A stretch of 64,000 nt of DNA from Rhodanobacter ginsengisoli. Its GTDB lineage: Bacteria > Pseudomonadota > Gammaproteobacteria > Xanthomonadales > Rhodanobacteraceae. The stretch spans positions 1,798,001-1,862,000 of the forward strand of contig NZ_JBHSNF010000001.1 of the NCBI RefSeq assembly GCF_042657065.1. The letters are read 5' to 3'. Shown one piece after another: positions 53,456 through 62,712 of this stretch (positions within the stretch are counted from its first letter, which is position 1; the number at the start of each line of letters is the position of its first letter). The notes beneath the pieces were generated by a model. The model was not told the origin of the DNA, did not search any database, and was given only the letters and a program-made list of their open reading frames with translations. A program made the translations under genes and the position numbers.

Positions 53456-53761
53456 ATGTGGTTTGCGATCATTGCCAATGACGTGCCGAACTCACTGGAA
53501 GCACGCAAGGCCTCGCGTCCCGCCCATCTGGCGCGCCTGCAGCAGATGCAGGACGAGGGCCGCCTGTTGCTGGCCGGGCCGTTTCCGTCGATTGCATCGG
53601 AAGACCCGGGTCCGGCCGGTTTCAGCGGCAGCCTGATCATTGCCGAATTTCCCGGCCAGGCGGAAGCGGAAAGCTGGGCTGGCGCCGATCCCTACGTCGC
53701 CGCCGGCGTGTATGCCGAGGTCAGCGTGCGTCCGTTCCGCAAGACCCTGCCGGCCGGGTGA
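53456..53761 (+). CDS. yciI: YciI family protein
   Basis: 101-residue ferredoxin-like-fold protein. The characteristic features are MWFAIIANDVPNSLEARKASRPAHLARLQQMQDEGRLLLAGPFP, with the conserved His (AHL) and Asp/Glu positions of the putative active site, and EAESWAGADPYVAAGVYAEVSVRPFR. The catalytic role in the cell is unknown. It lies 3 nt after lysS and overlaps bolA by 4 nt, so the three are co-transcribed. Confidence 0.9.
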   Translation: MWFAIIANDVPNSLEARKASRPAHLARLQQMQDEGRLLLAGPFPSIASEDPGPAGFSGSLIIAEFPGQAEAESWAGADPYVAAGVYAEVSVRPFRKTLPAG

Positions 53762-54033
53762 GTGCCGCGATGACAGTGCAACCAGTCATCGAGCAGATCC
53801 GCCAGCGCCTGCAGGCTGCCTTTGCACCGACCGAGCTGGAGGTGCTGGACGAAGGCCACAAGCATGCGGGTCATGCGGGTGAGGGCAAGGGTCATTTCCA
53901 CGTGCGTATCGTCAGTGCCGCGTTCACCGGTTGCGTGCCGATCAAGCGTCACCGGATGATCTATGCCGCGCTGGACGGCCTGATGAATCACGGCATTCAC
54001 GCCTTGTCGATCGATGCTCGTCCCGATGAATAA
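53758..54033 (+). CDS. bolA: BolA family protein
   Basis: 91 residues. BolA-like proteins act with monothiol glutaredoxins in Fe-S and redox control, and the founding member affects cell shape. The conserved segments are IEQIRQRLQAAFAPTELEVLDEGHKHAGHAG, GHFHVRIVSAAFTGCVPIKRHRMIYAALDGLM and the terminal GIHALSIDA. The start is GTG overlapping the yciI stop; an ATG four codons later (53770) is the alternative. Fe-S work would link it with nfuA elsewhere in the window, but only by inference. Confidence 0.92.
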   Translation: MSAAMTVQPVIEQIRQRLQAAFAPTELEVLDEGHKHAGHAGEGKGHFHVRIVSAAFTGCVPIKRHRMIYAALDGLMNHGIHALSIDARPDE

Positions 54034-54171
54034 CGATATTTATCAAATATATATTGTGCATTCCTCAAGTAAATTTTTGAAACGAAACGCATTGCAGCCG
54101 TGCCCCGCGTTTGGCACAGTGCCTTGTCGCCCCAAACCGCGGGCGTTTACCGATGACCCATTGATGACCGC

Positions 54172-57100
54172 ATGCGCCTGAGCACGATCAAACTCGCCGG
54201 TTTCAAGTCCTTCGTGGACCCGACCACCCTGCATTTGCCCAGCAACATGATCGGCGTGGTCGGTCCGAACGGTTGCGGCAAGTCCAACATCATCGACGCG
54301 ATCCGCTGGGTGATGGGCGAGAGCGCGGCCAGCCGGCTGCGTGGCGATTCGCTGACCGACGTGATCTTCTCCGGCTCCAACACGCGCAAGCCGGTGGGGC
54401 AGGCCACGGTCGAGCTGATCTTCGACAACTCCGACGGCTCGATCCAGGGCGAGTACGGCCAGTACGCCGAAATTTCGGTGAAGCGCCAGGTCACCCGCGA
54501 CGGCCAGTCGGCGTATTACCTCAACGGCGGGCGTTGCCGCCGGCGCGACATCACCGACTTGTTCCTCGGTACCGGCCTGGGCCCGCGCAGCTACTCGATC
54601 ATCGAGCAGGGCATGATCAGCCAGATCATCGAGGCGCATCCGGAAGAGCTGCGCACGCATCTGGAGGAGGCCGCCGGCATCTCCAAGTACAAGGAGCGGC
54701 GCAAGGAGACCGAGAGCCGGATCAAGGCCACCCGCGAGAATCTCGACCGTGTGCGCGACGTCCGCGACGAGGTCGACAAGCAGCTCGAGCATCTCAACCG
54801 CCAGGCCCGCGCCGCCGAGCGCTGGAAGGCGCTGAAGGAAGAGCAGACGCGCAAGGAAGCCGAACTGCGTGCGCTGGAATACCGCGGCCTGAAGAGCCAG
54901 CACGACGGCGAGGGTGCGGATCTGTCCGCAGCCGAGGTCGAGATCGAGAAACAGCTGGCCGGCCAGCGCCAGATCGAGGCACAGCTGGAGAGTGTGCGCG
55001 AACGCCACACCGACGCCAGCGAGCACCTGAACGCGGTGCAGGCCGAGGTGTACAAGGTCGGCGCCGAGATCGCCCGGGTCGAGCAGCAGGTCCGGCACAA
55101 CCGCGAAAATGCCGATCGCCTGCAGCGTGCCCATGGCGACACCGAGCGCGAGCATGCGGAACTGGCCGCGCACATCGCCACCGATAGCGAGCAGATCGAG
55201 ACGTTGCGGATGGCGCTGGCCGAAGGCGAGCCGAAGCTCGAAGCCCTGCAGCAGATGCAGGAAGACACCGCCGAGGCCCAGCGCGACACCGAAGCGAAGC
55301 TGGCCGACTGGCAGCAGCGCTGGGACAGCCACACCCGCAACGCCGGCGAGTCGAACCGCGCGGCCGAGGTCGAGCGCACCAAGCTCAACTATCTCGATCG
55401 CCAGGGCATCGACCTGTCGCGGCGCCGCGAGGTGCTGGAAGCCGAGCAGAAGGCCACCGACGTGGCCGCGCTCGACGCCGCCGGCGAGCAGTTGCACAGC
55501 GAACACGACACCCAGCGCGAGCGGGTCGAGACCCTCGGTGTGCTGCTGGACCAGCACAAGAGCAGCCACGAGAAGGTGCAGGAACAGGAGCGCCAGCTGC
55601 AGTCGGCATTGAACGAGGCACGCTCGCAACTGCAGACGGCCCGTGGTCGGCATGCCTCGCTGGAAGCGCTGCAGCATGCCGCGCTGGGCCAGGATGAAAG
55701 TGCCGCCAGTGCCTGGCTGGACCGGCTGGGGCTGAGCCGGTCGCGCCGCCTCGGCGAATCGCTGCAGGTGGAAGCAGGCTGGGAAACCGCCGTGGAAACC
55801 GCCCTGAGCGGCTTCCTGGACAGCGTGCTGGTGGAGGGCTCGCATGCGCTGGCCGCCGAGTTCGGTGCCCTCGACAACGCCGACGTCGCCTTGCTGGATG
55901 CCGCCGAGGGCGGCGTCGGCACGGCCGGCACCCTGGCCGCCCATGTGCGCGGGCCGGCTGCCGCCATGGCCATCCTCGGTCATGTGCTGACTGCCGACTC
56001 GCTCGATGGCGCCCACCAGCGGGTGGCATCGTTGTCGGCGCTGGCGCCGTACCAGTCGGTGATCACGCCCAGCGGCGAATGGTTGGGTCCGGGTTGGGCA
56101 CGCGTGCGTCGCGCGCAGGGCAGTCAGGTCGGCGTGCTGGCGCGCGAGCGCGAGCTGCGCGCACTCGGCGAGCAGATCGCCACGCTGGAAGCGCAGCTCG
56201 AGGAAGCCGGCGAACAGCTGGAGACCTTGCGCACCAGCAAGTTCGAGACCGAGCGCGCCCGCGACGACGCCCAGCGCGAGCTGTACAACGCGCATCGTCG
56301 CCAGTCCGAGCTGGCCGGCCAGCTGCAGAGTCACCGCGGCAAGCTGGAGACCGCCCGCGCCCGCGCCGAGAAGGTCAACGGCGAGCTGGCTGACCTCGCC
56401 ACCCAGATCGACGAATTACAGGGCCAGACCCGCGAGGCGCGTGCGCGCCTGGACGAGTCCGTGGGCCTGATGGGCGATCTGGAAGATCAGCGCCGCGAGC
56501 TGGAGAATGAACGCCGCGCGCTGCTGGAAGCGCGCGAGGAAGCACGCATGAACGCGCGCGAGGCGGCCGACCAGTCGCACTCGCTGGCCCTGTCGCTGGA
56601 ATCCAAGCGTTCCTCGCTGGCCTCGCTGGAACAGGCGCTGGGCCGCATGGACGCCCAACTGCGCCAGATCGAGGCACGCCGCAACGAGATCAGCGAACAG
56701 CTCGCCGCCGGCTCCGATCCGATCGCCGAACTCGAGGCCGAACGGCAGACCTATCTCGAGCAGCGGCTGCTGGTCGACAAGCAGATGGTCGAGGCGCGCC
56801 GCGCACTGGAGGATTGCGACCTCGAATTCCGCAAGCTCGAACAGCAGCGCCATCTGGCGGAGCAGGGCTTGTCGGTCCTGCGCGAAGGCCTGTCCGAGAA
56901 ACGCCTCGCCGCGCAGGCCCTGCAGCTGCGTGCCGAGCAACTGGCCGAGGCGATCAGGGCCTCCGGGCTGGAACTGGAGCCGCTGTTGGCCGAACTGCCC
57001 GAGCATGTCGACGCCAGCCAGTGGCGCCAGCAGCTGGGTGACCTCGGCCAGAAGATCGCCCGGCTGGAACCGGTCAACCTGGCCGCGATCCAGGAACACG

Positions 57101-57681
57101 CCGAGCAGAGCGAGCGCAAGACCTACCTCGACAACCAGCTGGCCGACCTGGTCAGTGCCATGGACACGCTGGAAGGGGCGATCAAGAAGATCGACCGCGA
57201 AACCCGCCAGCGCTTCAAGGAAACCTTCGACAAGGTCAACGCCGGCGTGCAGGAGCTGTTCCCGCGCCTGTTCGGCGGCGGCCACGCCTATCTGGAGCTG
57301 ACCGGCGACGATTTGCTCAATACCGGCGTGTCGATCATGGCGCGCCCGCCGGGCAAGCGCGTCTCCAACATCACCCTGCTGTCCGGCGGCGAGAAGGCAC
57401 TTACCGCGGTGTCGCTGGTGTTCGCGATCTTCGGCCTCAATCCGGCGCCGTTCTGCCTGCTCGACGAGGTCGACGCGCCGCTGGACGAGGCGAACGTGGG
57501 ACGCTTCTCCAGCCTGGTGCGCGAGATGAGCGAAAAAGTGCAATTCATCTTCATCAGCCACAACAAGGCCACCATGGAAGCGGCCACCCAGCTTTGCGGC
57601 GTGACCATGCGCGAGCCGGGCGTGTCGCGACTGGTGCAGGTGGACCTGGCCGAAGCGGCTAAACTGGCAGGCGCTGCCTGA
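54172..57681 (+). CDS. smc: Chromosome segregation protein SMC
   Basis: Condensin-type ATPase of 1169 residues organising the chromosome. The N-terminal head carries Walker A GPNGCGKSNIIDAI (about residue 31). Long coiled-coil arms flank the hinge (about 510-650). The C-terminal head has the ABC signature TLLSGGEKALTAVSLVFAIFG and Walker B FCLLDEVDAPLDEANV. The arms are rich in Glu, Arg, Leu and Gln. Presence of SMC rather than MukB is characteristic of Xanthomonadales. ScpA and ScpB are not nearby. It lies 7 nt before zipA. Confidence 0.98.
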   Translation: MRLSTIKLAGFKSFVDPTTLHLPSNMIGVVGPNGCGKSNIIDAIRWVMGESAASRLRGDSLTDVIFSGSNTRKPVGQATVELIFDNSDGSIQGEYGQYAEISVKRQVTRDGQSAYYLNGGRCRRRDITDLFLGTGLGPRSYSIIEQGMISQIIEAHPEELRTHLEEAAGISKYKERRKETESRIKATRENLDRVRDVRDEVDKQLEHLNRQARAAERWKALKEEQTRKEAELRALEYRGLKSQHDGEGADLSAAEVEIEKQLAGQRQIEAQLESVRERHTDASEHLNAVQAEVYKVGAEIARVEQQVRHNRENADRLQRAHGDTEREHAELAAHIATDSEQIETLRMALAEGEPKLEALQQMQEDTAEAQRDTEAKLADWQQRWDSHTRNAGESNRAAEVERTKLNYLDRQGIDLSRRREVLEAEQKATDVAALDAAGEQLHSEHDTQRERVETLGVLLDQHKSSHEKVQEQERQLQSALNEARSQLQTARGRHASLEALQHAALGQDESAASAWLDRLGLSRSRRLGESLQVEAGWETAVETALSGFLDSVLVEGSHALAAEFGALDNADVALLDAAEGGVGTAGTLAAHVRGPAAAMAILGHVLTADSLDGAHQRVASLSALAPYQSVITPSGEWLGPGWARVRRAQGSQVGVLARERELRALGEQIATLEAQLEEAGEQLETLRTSKFETERARDDAQRELYNAHRRQSELAGQLQSHRGKLETARARAEKVNGELADLATQIDELQGQTREARARLDESVGLMGDLEDQRRELENERRALLEAREEARMNAREAADQSHSLALSLESKRSSLASLEQALGRMDAQLRQIEARRNEISEQLAAGSDPIAELEAERQTYLEQRLLVDKQMVEARRALEDCDLEFRKLEQQRHLAEQGLSVLREGLSEKRLAAQALQLRAEQLAEAIRASGLELEPLLAELPEHVDASQWRQQLGDLGQKIARLEPVNLAAIQEHAEQSERKTYLDNQLADLVSAMDTLEGAIKKIDRETRQRFKETFDKVNAGVQELFPRLFGGGHAYLELTGDDLLNTGVSIMARPPGKRVSNITLLSGGEKALTAVSLVFAIFGLNPAPFCLLDEVDAPLDEANVGRFSSLVREMSEKVQFIFISHNKATMEAATQLCGVTMREPGVSRLVQVDLAEAAKLAGAA

Positions 57682-57688
57682 GGACTTC

Positions 57689-58666
57689 ATGATGACCCTG
57701 CAACCCGTGTCCGCCCTTGCCTGGAACCCTGCCGTCGGCATTCCGTTGCTGATTGTCGGCGTGATCGTGCTGGCGCTGATCTGGTTGTTCGGTCAGCCGA
57801 AGAAAGAGCAGGGCAAACGCCGCACGGCATCCGGCTCGCATGGCGGCGAGCGCCGCGAGCCCACGGTCGGGGGCTCCAGCCTCGCCGACGATCCGTTCTT
57901 CAACAGCGCTGAGGGCAGCCGGCCGGACACCGTGCAGCCGCAGCAGGGCGAGCTCGAGATGGGCTTGCGCGAGGAACTCGAGCGTCTTGGCGCCACGCTG
58001 TCCGGTGAGCACGCCGCAGCGAAGCCGAAGACCGGGCTGGTCAGTCATGCGGCCTCGATCGTGAACGCGTTGCGCGCACCCTCCGACAGGGCGGCGGCTG
58101 CGCCGGCGCCGGCGCCCGCGCCCGTGCCGGCTGCCGCGAAACCCGAACCGGCGGCTCCCGAACCGACGGCGACCAAACCGCCACCGCGTTCGGACCTGGG
58201 CCGGCGCCCGGCGCAACTGCCGGTGGAGCGGATCGTCACCTTGTTCGTGGTGGCGCGTGAAGGCAGCCACTTCGGTGGCCCGGATCTGGTCGTGGCTGCC
58301 GAAAAAGCCGGTCTCGAATTCGGCGACATGGGGATTTACCACCGCTTGCTCGATGGCAAGCGCGAGCTGGGGCCGATCTTCAGCGTCGCCAACATGCTCA
58401 AGCCCGGCAACTTCGACCTCGCCCGCCTGGATGCGCTGCATACGCCCGGGGTCAGCTTCTTCATGACCTTGCCGGCGCCGCTGCCGGCATTGGATGCGTG
58501 GGATGCGATGTTGCCCACCGCCCAGCGCCTGGCCGAACTGCTCGATGGTCAGGTGCTGGACGAGGAGCGCAATGCTCTTGGCCGACAGCGCATCGCGCAC
58601 ATCCGCGACCAGCTGCGCGGCTGGGATCGCGACCACGAAGGCAAGGAAATCATCTTCGGCCGGTGA
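57689..58666 (+). CDS. zipA: Cell division protein ZipA
   Basis: Anchors FtsZ filaments to the inner membrane. The 325-residue protein has an N-terminal membrane helix (VGIPLLIVGVIVLALIWLF, about 16-34), a basic stretch, an Ala/Pro-rich flexible linker (about 125-165) and a C-terminal ZipA domain (about 175-320), with VTLFVVAREGSHFGGPDLVVAAEKAGLEFG and IFSVANMLKPG. The smc-zipA order is conserved; the ligA gene that often follows is not here. The linker is of low complexity but in frame. Confidence 0.94.
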   Translation: MMTLQPVSALAWNPAVGIPLLIVGVIVLALIWLFGQPKKEQGKRRTASGSHGGERREPTVGGSSLADDPFFNSAEGSRPDTVQPQQGELEMGLREELERLGATLSGEHAAAKPKTGLVSHAASIVNALRAPSDRAAAAPAPAPAPVPAAAKPEPAAPEPTATKPPPRSDLGRRPAQLPVERIVTLFVVAREGSHFGGPDLVVAAEKAGLEFGDMGIYHRLLDGKRELGPIFSVANMLKPGNFDLARLDALHTPGVSFFMTLPAPLPALDAWDAMLPTAQRLAELLDGQVLDEERNALGRQRIAHIRDQLRGWDRDHEGKEIIFGR

Positions 58667-58708
58667 GTCCGGCGCTTGCTTCCCGGCGAGCGCTTCAACC
58701 GCGGGATG

Positions 58709-59062
58709 TCACAACAGCACTTGCCGCGTGTTGGCAAGAAAGTGATGAATATCCTGTTCCACTTTCGTGTCGATCATGTACACCGGCCGCTTGCCATTGG
58801 GGCAGAGCAGCCGTGGCGTGGTGCCGAAAAGCCGGCAAATGAGCGGACGTTCGCCGTACACCTCGCAGCCGTGCTGGCCCAGGTAGGGACAGCTCAGGTT
58901 TTCGAGCGCGACAGCGTGCTCGGCCTCGGTCTTGACCGGCAGTCTCGCCACTTCCTCCGCTGAAGCCGTCACCGGTCCGCAACAATCGTGGCAGCCGACG
59001 ATGCAGCTGAAGGAAGGGATGCGCTGTCGCAGCGCCTCGATTTTCCGGTCATTGGGGGTCAC
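58709..59062 (-). CDS. YkgJ-like cysteine cluster protein
   Basis: 117 residues. Cysteines form the zinc- or iron-chelating pattern of the YkgJ/UPF0153 family: CIVGCHDCCGPV near the N terminus, LSCPYLGQHGCEVYGERPLICRLFG in the middle and LLCPN later. The biochemical function is unknown. It is convergent with zipA and stands alone before the hyf operon. Confidence 0.85.
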   Translation of the reverse strand: MTPNDRKIEALRQRIPSFSCIVGCHDCCGPVTASAEEVARLPVKTEAEHAVALENLSCPYLGQHGCEVYGERPLICRLFGTTPRLLCPNGKRPVYMIDTKVEQDIHHFLANTRQVLL

Positions 59063-59190
59063 GGTGCATTACTCGTTTGCATGGGCATATTTTCCGGACC
59101 TGGCTGTGCCGGTGGCAAGGGGACGCGCAGGTGAAGGGGCCTTGCCGGGCATATCCGGCAGGGTGATCGAGCCGTCCGGCCACGAAAGGT

Positions 59191-59703
59191 TCAGTGGGCC
59201 AGGTGCCGGGTGACCTGAAGCAGGCCGCGCAGGATGGCGAGCGGGGTGGGCGGGCAACCGTTGACCACCGCGTCGACCGGAATCACGTCGCTGATCGGAC
59301 CGCGCGTGGCGTAACTGGCGCCGAAGATCCCGCCGCAAGCCCCGCATTCACCGACCGCGAGCACCCACTTGGGTTCGGGCATCGCTTCATACGTCCGCTT
59401 GAGCGCTTCTTCCATGTTGACCGAGACCGGTCCGGTGACCAGCAGCAGATCGGCATGGCGGGGGCTGGCCACAAAGCGGATGCCCGCGCCTTCCAGGTTG
59501 TAGTACGGATTGCCGAGCGCATGGATCTCCAGCTCGCAGCCGTTGCAGGAGCCCGCATCCACATGGCGGATGCACAGGGCCCGCCCGAACACGGCATGCA
59601 GCTCGCGCTGGATCGCCGTGGGCTCCGCCTCCGAAGCATCCGGTGCCGGATGCGGTTCGCTCAGGCGACCGACTCGGCGGATGCGTGAAAGGATATCGAA
59701 CAT
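59191..59703 (-). CDS. hyfI: Hydrogenase-4-like small subunit HyfI (NuoB-like)
   Basis: 170-residue iron-sulfur protein of the NuoB/HycG/HyfI type, carrying the 4Fe-4S cluster next to the catalytic subunit. Cluster cysteines are visible in SCNGCELEIHALGNP, GECGACGGIFG and NGCPPTPLAIL. A short N-terminal extension holds RxRRVGRLSEPHPAP. It is the last gene of the minus-strand hyf operon seen here, 6 nt after hyfG. A 130-nt stretch downstream carries no convincing terminator. Confidence 0.9.
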   Translation of the reverse strand: MFDILSRIRRVGRLSEPHPAPDASEAEPTAIQRELHAVFGRALCIRHVDAGSCNGCELEIHALGNPYYNLEGAGIRFVASPRHADLLLVTGPVSVNMEEALKRTYEAMPEPKWVLAVGECGACGGIFGASYATRGPISDVIPVDAVVNGCPPTPLAILRGLLQVTRHLAH

Positions 59704-59709
59704 GCGCGC

Positions 59710-61263
59710 TTACCCGTCGTGGCCGCTGTAGGAAAGGTTGAATGACTTGTTGATGAGCGGGAAGTCCGGAATGATGTTGCCGAGCATCGCGACCTCGATC
59801 AGTGGCCAGTTCTGCCACGAGGGGTCATGCGGATGGCAACGCCGGATGCTGCCCTCGGGCCCCGTCTCCAGCGCCACCATGACCGGACCGCGCCATCCTT
59901 CGACCAGGCCCAGTCCCCACTGACCCGCGGGGGCTGCGGGCACGTCGACGGCCAGGGCGCCGGGAGGCAAACTGTCCAGCAACTGCCGGCACAGCCGCAG
60001 CGAATCCAGGGTTTCGTCGAAGCGTACCTGGACGCGCGCCGCCACGTCCCCTTCCGGGCGCGTGGCCAGCACCGGCGGACACTGGTCATACGGCGCCCAC
60101 GGCTGGTCCAGGCGAAGGTCCCGTGGCACGCCGGAGGCGCGGGCGGCCAGGCCGATGGCGCCTAGCCTTCGTGCCTGTTCGAGGGTCAGCCGGCCGGTGC
60201 CGAGAAAGCGGTCCTGCACCCCTTCGTGATGGGCATAGATCCCGCGCAGCTCGCGCACGGCGCGTTCGAGCGCCGCGATCTCCTCGATCAGCGTCGGTAT
60301 CGAGTGCGCCGGCAGGTCGCGGGCGACGCCGCCGGGCACCACCAGATCGAACAGGTAGCGCTGCCCGAAAACCTCCGCGTTATGCCGCAGCAGCTGCTCC
60401 TTCAGGCTGGAGAACTGGGTGAGTCCGAAGGCCAGCCCGGCGTCGTTGCCGATGCCGCCCAGATCGCCCAGATGGTTGGCGATGCGCTCGCGCTCCAGCG
60501 CCAGCGCGCGCAAGGCAGCAGCGCGCGGCGACGGCACCGTTCCGGTGAGCGACTCCAGGGCCGCGCAGTATGCCCAGCCGAACGCGACGGTCGAATCCCC
60601 GCTGACCCGGGCCGCCAGACGATGCCCGTCGCGTTGGGCCAGGGCCTCGAAGCGCTTGGCGACGCCCTTGTGCGTGTAGCCCAGGCGTTCCTCCAGGCGC
60701 AGCACTTTTTCACCCACCACGGCGACGTGGAAGCGACCCGGTTCGATGATCCCGGCATGCACCGGCCCCACCGCGACCTCATGCACGCCATCGCCATCGA
60801 CCGGCACGAACGGATACGCCGCGCTGACCAGCGGGTAGGTTTGCGCCGCACCGACATCGCGGCGCAGCGGAAACACCCGCTCCGGCCAGCCACCATGGCG
60901 CAGCCATGCGCGCGTGTCGCCGCCGTCGGCGCGGATCCCGAGCAGGTCGTGCACCGCACGCTGCATGCGGTCGGCCACCGGGAAACGCGATGTCAGGGAA
61001 GGATAGACCGCACGTTCGGCGGGCATCGCGTGCTCGACCACCACGATGCGGTCGGGCAGCAGGTAGGCCGCGCGGATGCGCAGGCGCTCATCACGATCGC
61101 GATCGTCGCTGCCCCACAGTGCCAGCAGGCTCGCGCCCAGTGCGTGCAGCGCATCGGCCGCCCACGACCAGTGATAGGCGTCAGCCACCACGAGGCAGGC
61201 CGACGCGTTGGAGGGCAAGGGCACGCAGGTCGTGTCGAGGAAGTCGGGCAGCATGGTCTTCAT
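59710..61263 (-). CDS. hyfG: Hydrogenase-4-like large subunit HyfG (NuoCD-like), Ni ligands replaced
   Basis: 517 residues. The N-terminal region (about 1-150) is NuoC-like. The C-terminal NuoD/HycE-like domain includes GYTHKGVAKRFE, ERERIANHLGDLGGIGND and a final NKSFNLSYSGHDG. In NiFe hydrogenases the first nickel motif is R-x-C-G-x-C. Here the aligned segment is R219-V-S-G-D-S224, with both cysteines replaced by serine, and the C terminus lacks a DPCxxC. The protein is therefore probably a non-nickel energy-converting-hydrogenase-related subunit. It overlaps hyfF by 4 nt (ATGA). Confidence 0.88.
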   Translation of the reverse strand: MKTMLPDFLDTTCVPLPSNASACLVVADAYHWSWAADALHALGASLLALWGSDDRDRDERLRIRAAYLLPDRIVVVEHAMPAERAVYPSLTSRFPVADRMQRAVHDLLGIRADGGDTRAWLRHGGWPERVFPLRRDVGAAQTYPLVSAAYPFVPVDGDGVHEVAVGPVHAGIIEPGRFHVAVVGEKVLRLEERLGYTHKGVAKRFEALAQRDGHRLAARVSGDSTVAFGWAYCAALESLTGTVPSPRAAALRALALERERIANHLGDLGGIGNDAGLAFGLTQFSSLKEQLLRHNAEVFGQRYLFDLVVPGGVARDLPAHSIPTLIEEIAALERAVRELRGIYAHHEGVQDRFLGTGRLTLEQARRLGAIGLAARASGVPRDLRLDQPWAPYDQCPPVLATRPEGDVAARVQVRFDETLDSLRLCRQLLDSLPPGALAVDVPAAPAGQWGLGLVEGWRGPVMVALETGPEGSIRRCHPHDPSWQNWPLIEVAMLGNIIPDFPLINKSFNLSYSGHDG

Positions 61264-62711
61264 CCGATCAACCGCGCCGCCAGGCGATACCACTCGGCAA
61301 GCGCAGGCGGCATGTACACGCCGAGCATCAGCACGATCGACACGTGCACGAATACCGGCACCAGTGCGGGCGGATGCGGCAAGCGCCGTGCATCGGTCTC
61401 GCCGAACACCATCGGCTGGACTTTGGCGAAGATCGCGGCGAACGCCACGGCCAGGGCGACGAGCAGGAAGGGTGTCGCCCACGGGTGATCGCGCATGGCC
61501 GTGATCAGGATCAGGTATTCGCTGGTGAACACGCCGAACGGCGGCATGCCGAGTATCGCCAGCGAGCCCAGCATCAGGCCCCAGCCGACCGAGGGACTCA
61601 CCGCCAGCAGGCCGCGGATGCCGTCGATGCGCTGCGTGCCCGCGATCTGCGAGGCATGGCCGGCGGTGAAGAATATCGCCGACTTGGTCAACGAGTGCAC
61701 TGTCATGTGCAGCAGCGCGGCGAAGTTTGCCAGCGGTCCGCCCATGCCGAACGCGAACGTGATGATGCCCATGTGCTCGATCGACGAGTAGCCGAACAGG
61801 CGCTTGATGTCGCGCTGACGCCACAGCAGGAACGCCGCCAGCACCGTCGAGAACAGGCCGAAGCCCATGAGCATGCGTCCGGGCAGCGCCGAATGCATCG
61901 CGCCGACCGCAAGGATCTTGCAGCGGACCACCGCATACATCGCCACGTTGAGCAGCAGCCCCGACAGCACCGCCGAGACCGGCGTGGGACCCTCGGCGTG
62001 GGCATCGGGCAGCCAGTTGTGCAGGGGAGCCAGACCGACCTTGGTGCCGTAGCCGACCAGCAGGAACACGAACGCCAGCCCGATCACCGTTGGATCGAGC
62101 TGCCCCTTCACGGCATCGAGATGGGTCCACAGCAGCGCACTCATGCCTTCGGCCCCGAGCAGCCGCTCCGCCGCGAAATACAGCAGGATCGTGCCGAACA
62201 GCGCCAGCGCGATCCCGACGCCGCACAGGATGAAGTATTTCCACGCCGCCTCGATGCTGGCGCGGGTGCGGTACAACGACACCAGCAGTACCGTCGACAG
62301 CGTCGCCGCCTCCATCGCGACCCACAGCAAGCCCATGTTGTTGGTCGACAGCGCCACCAGCATGGCGGTCATGAACAGCTGGTACATGCTGTGATACAGC
62401 CGCAGCCGGCGCGCGTTGAGTCGGCCGTGCTCCTGTTCGATGCGCATGTAGGGTCGCGAGAACACCGCGGTGGTGAAGCCGACCAGCGCGGTCAGCGCGA
62501 TCAGGAACACGTTGAACGGATCCACGAAGAACTGCTCGCGGGCCACGGTCATCGAGCCCTGGCCGATGATCCTGAGCACCAGCGCCGCGGCGGCGATCAA
62601 CGTCGCCAGGCTGATCGCGACGTTGAGCTCGGCCGCGCGCCGCTGTGCCCCGGTCAGGGCCAGCAGGATCGCGCCGAACAGAGGGATACCCAGTACCAGC
62701 GCAAGCTCCAC
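61260..62711 (-). CDS. hyfF: Hydrogenase-4-like proton-pumping subunit HyfF (NuoL/M/N-like)
   Basis: 483-residue antiporter-like membrane subunit with about 14 segments. Conserved features are WVAMEAATLSTVLLVSLYR (family Glu), GYGTKVGLAPLHNWLPDAHAEGPTPVSAVLSG (transport Lys and His) and RDIKRLFGYSSIEHMGII. The GTG start lies one base beyond the hyfE stop, with GGAGG upstream inside hyfE. It is predicted to couple electron flow to ion translocation. Confidence 0.92.
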   Translation of the reverse strand: MELALVLGIPLFGAILLALTGAQRRAAELNVAISLATLIAAAALVLRIIGQGSMTVAREQFFVDPFNVFLIALTALVGFTTAVFSRPYMRIEQEHGRLNARRLRLYHSMYQLFMTAMLVALSTNNMGLLWVAMEAATLSTVLLVSLYRTRASIEAAWKYFILCGVGIALALFGTILLYFAAERLLGAEGMSALLWTHLDAVKGQLDPTVIGLAFVFLLVGYGTKVGLAPLHNWLPDAHAEGPTPVSAVLSGLLLNVAMYAVVRCKILAVGAMHSALPGRMLMGFGLFSTVLAAFLLWRQRDIKRLFGYSSIEHMGIITFAFGMGGPLANFAALLHMTVHSLTKSAIFFTAGHASQIAGTQRIDGIRGLLAVSPSVGWGLMLGSLAILGMPPFGVFTSEYLILITAMRDHPWATPFLLVALAVAFAAIFAKVQPMVFGETDARRLPHPPALVPVFVHVSIVLMLGVYMPPALAEWYRLAARLIG

Positions 62712-62712
62712 G

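Noticed and set aside
59710..62325. A single 871-codon reading of hyfG extended upstream
   Set aside because: The upstream part runs out of frame through hyfF, which is clear in its own frame with a GTG start. HyfG begins at 61263, overlapping the hyfF stop by 4 nt.
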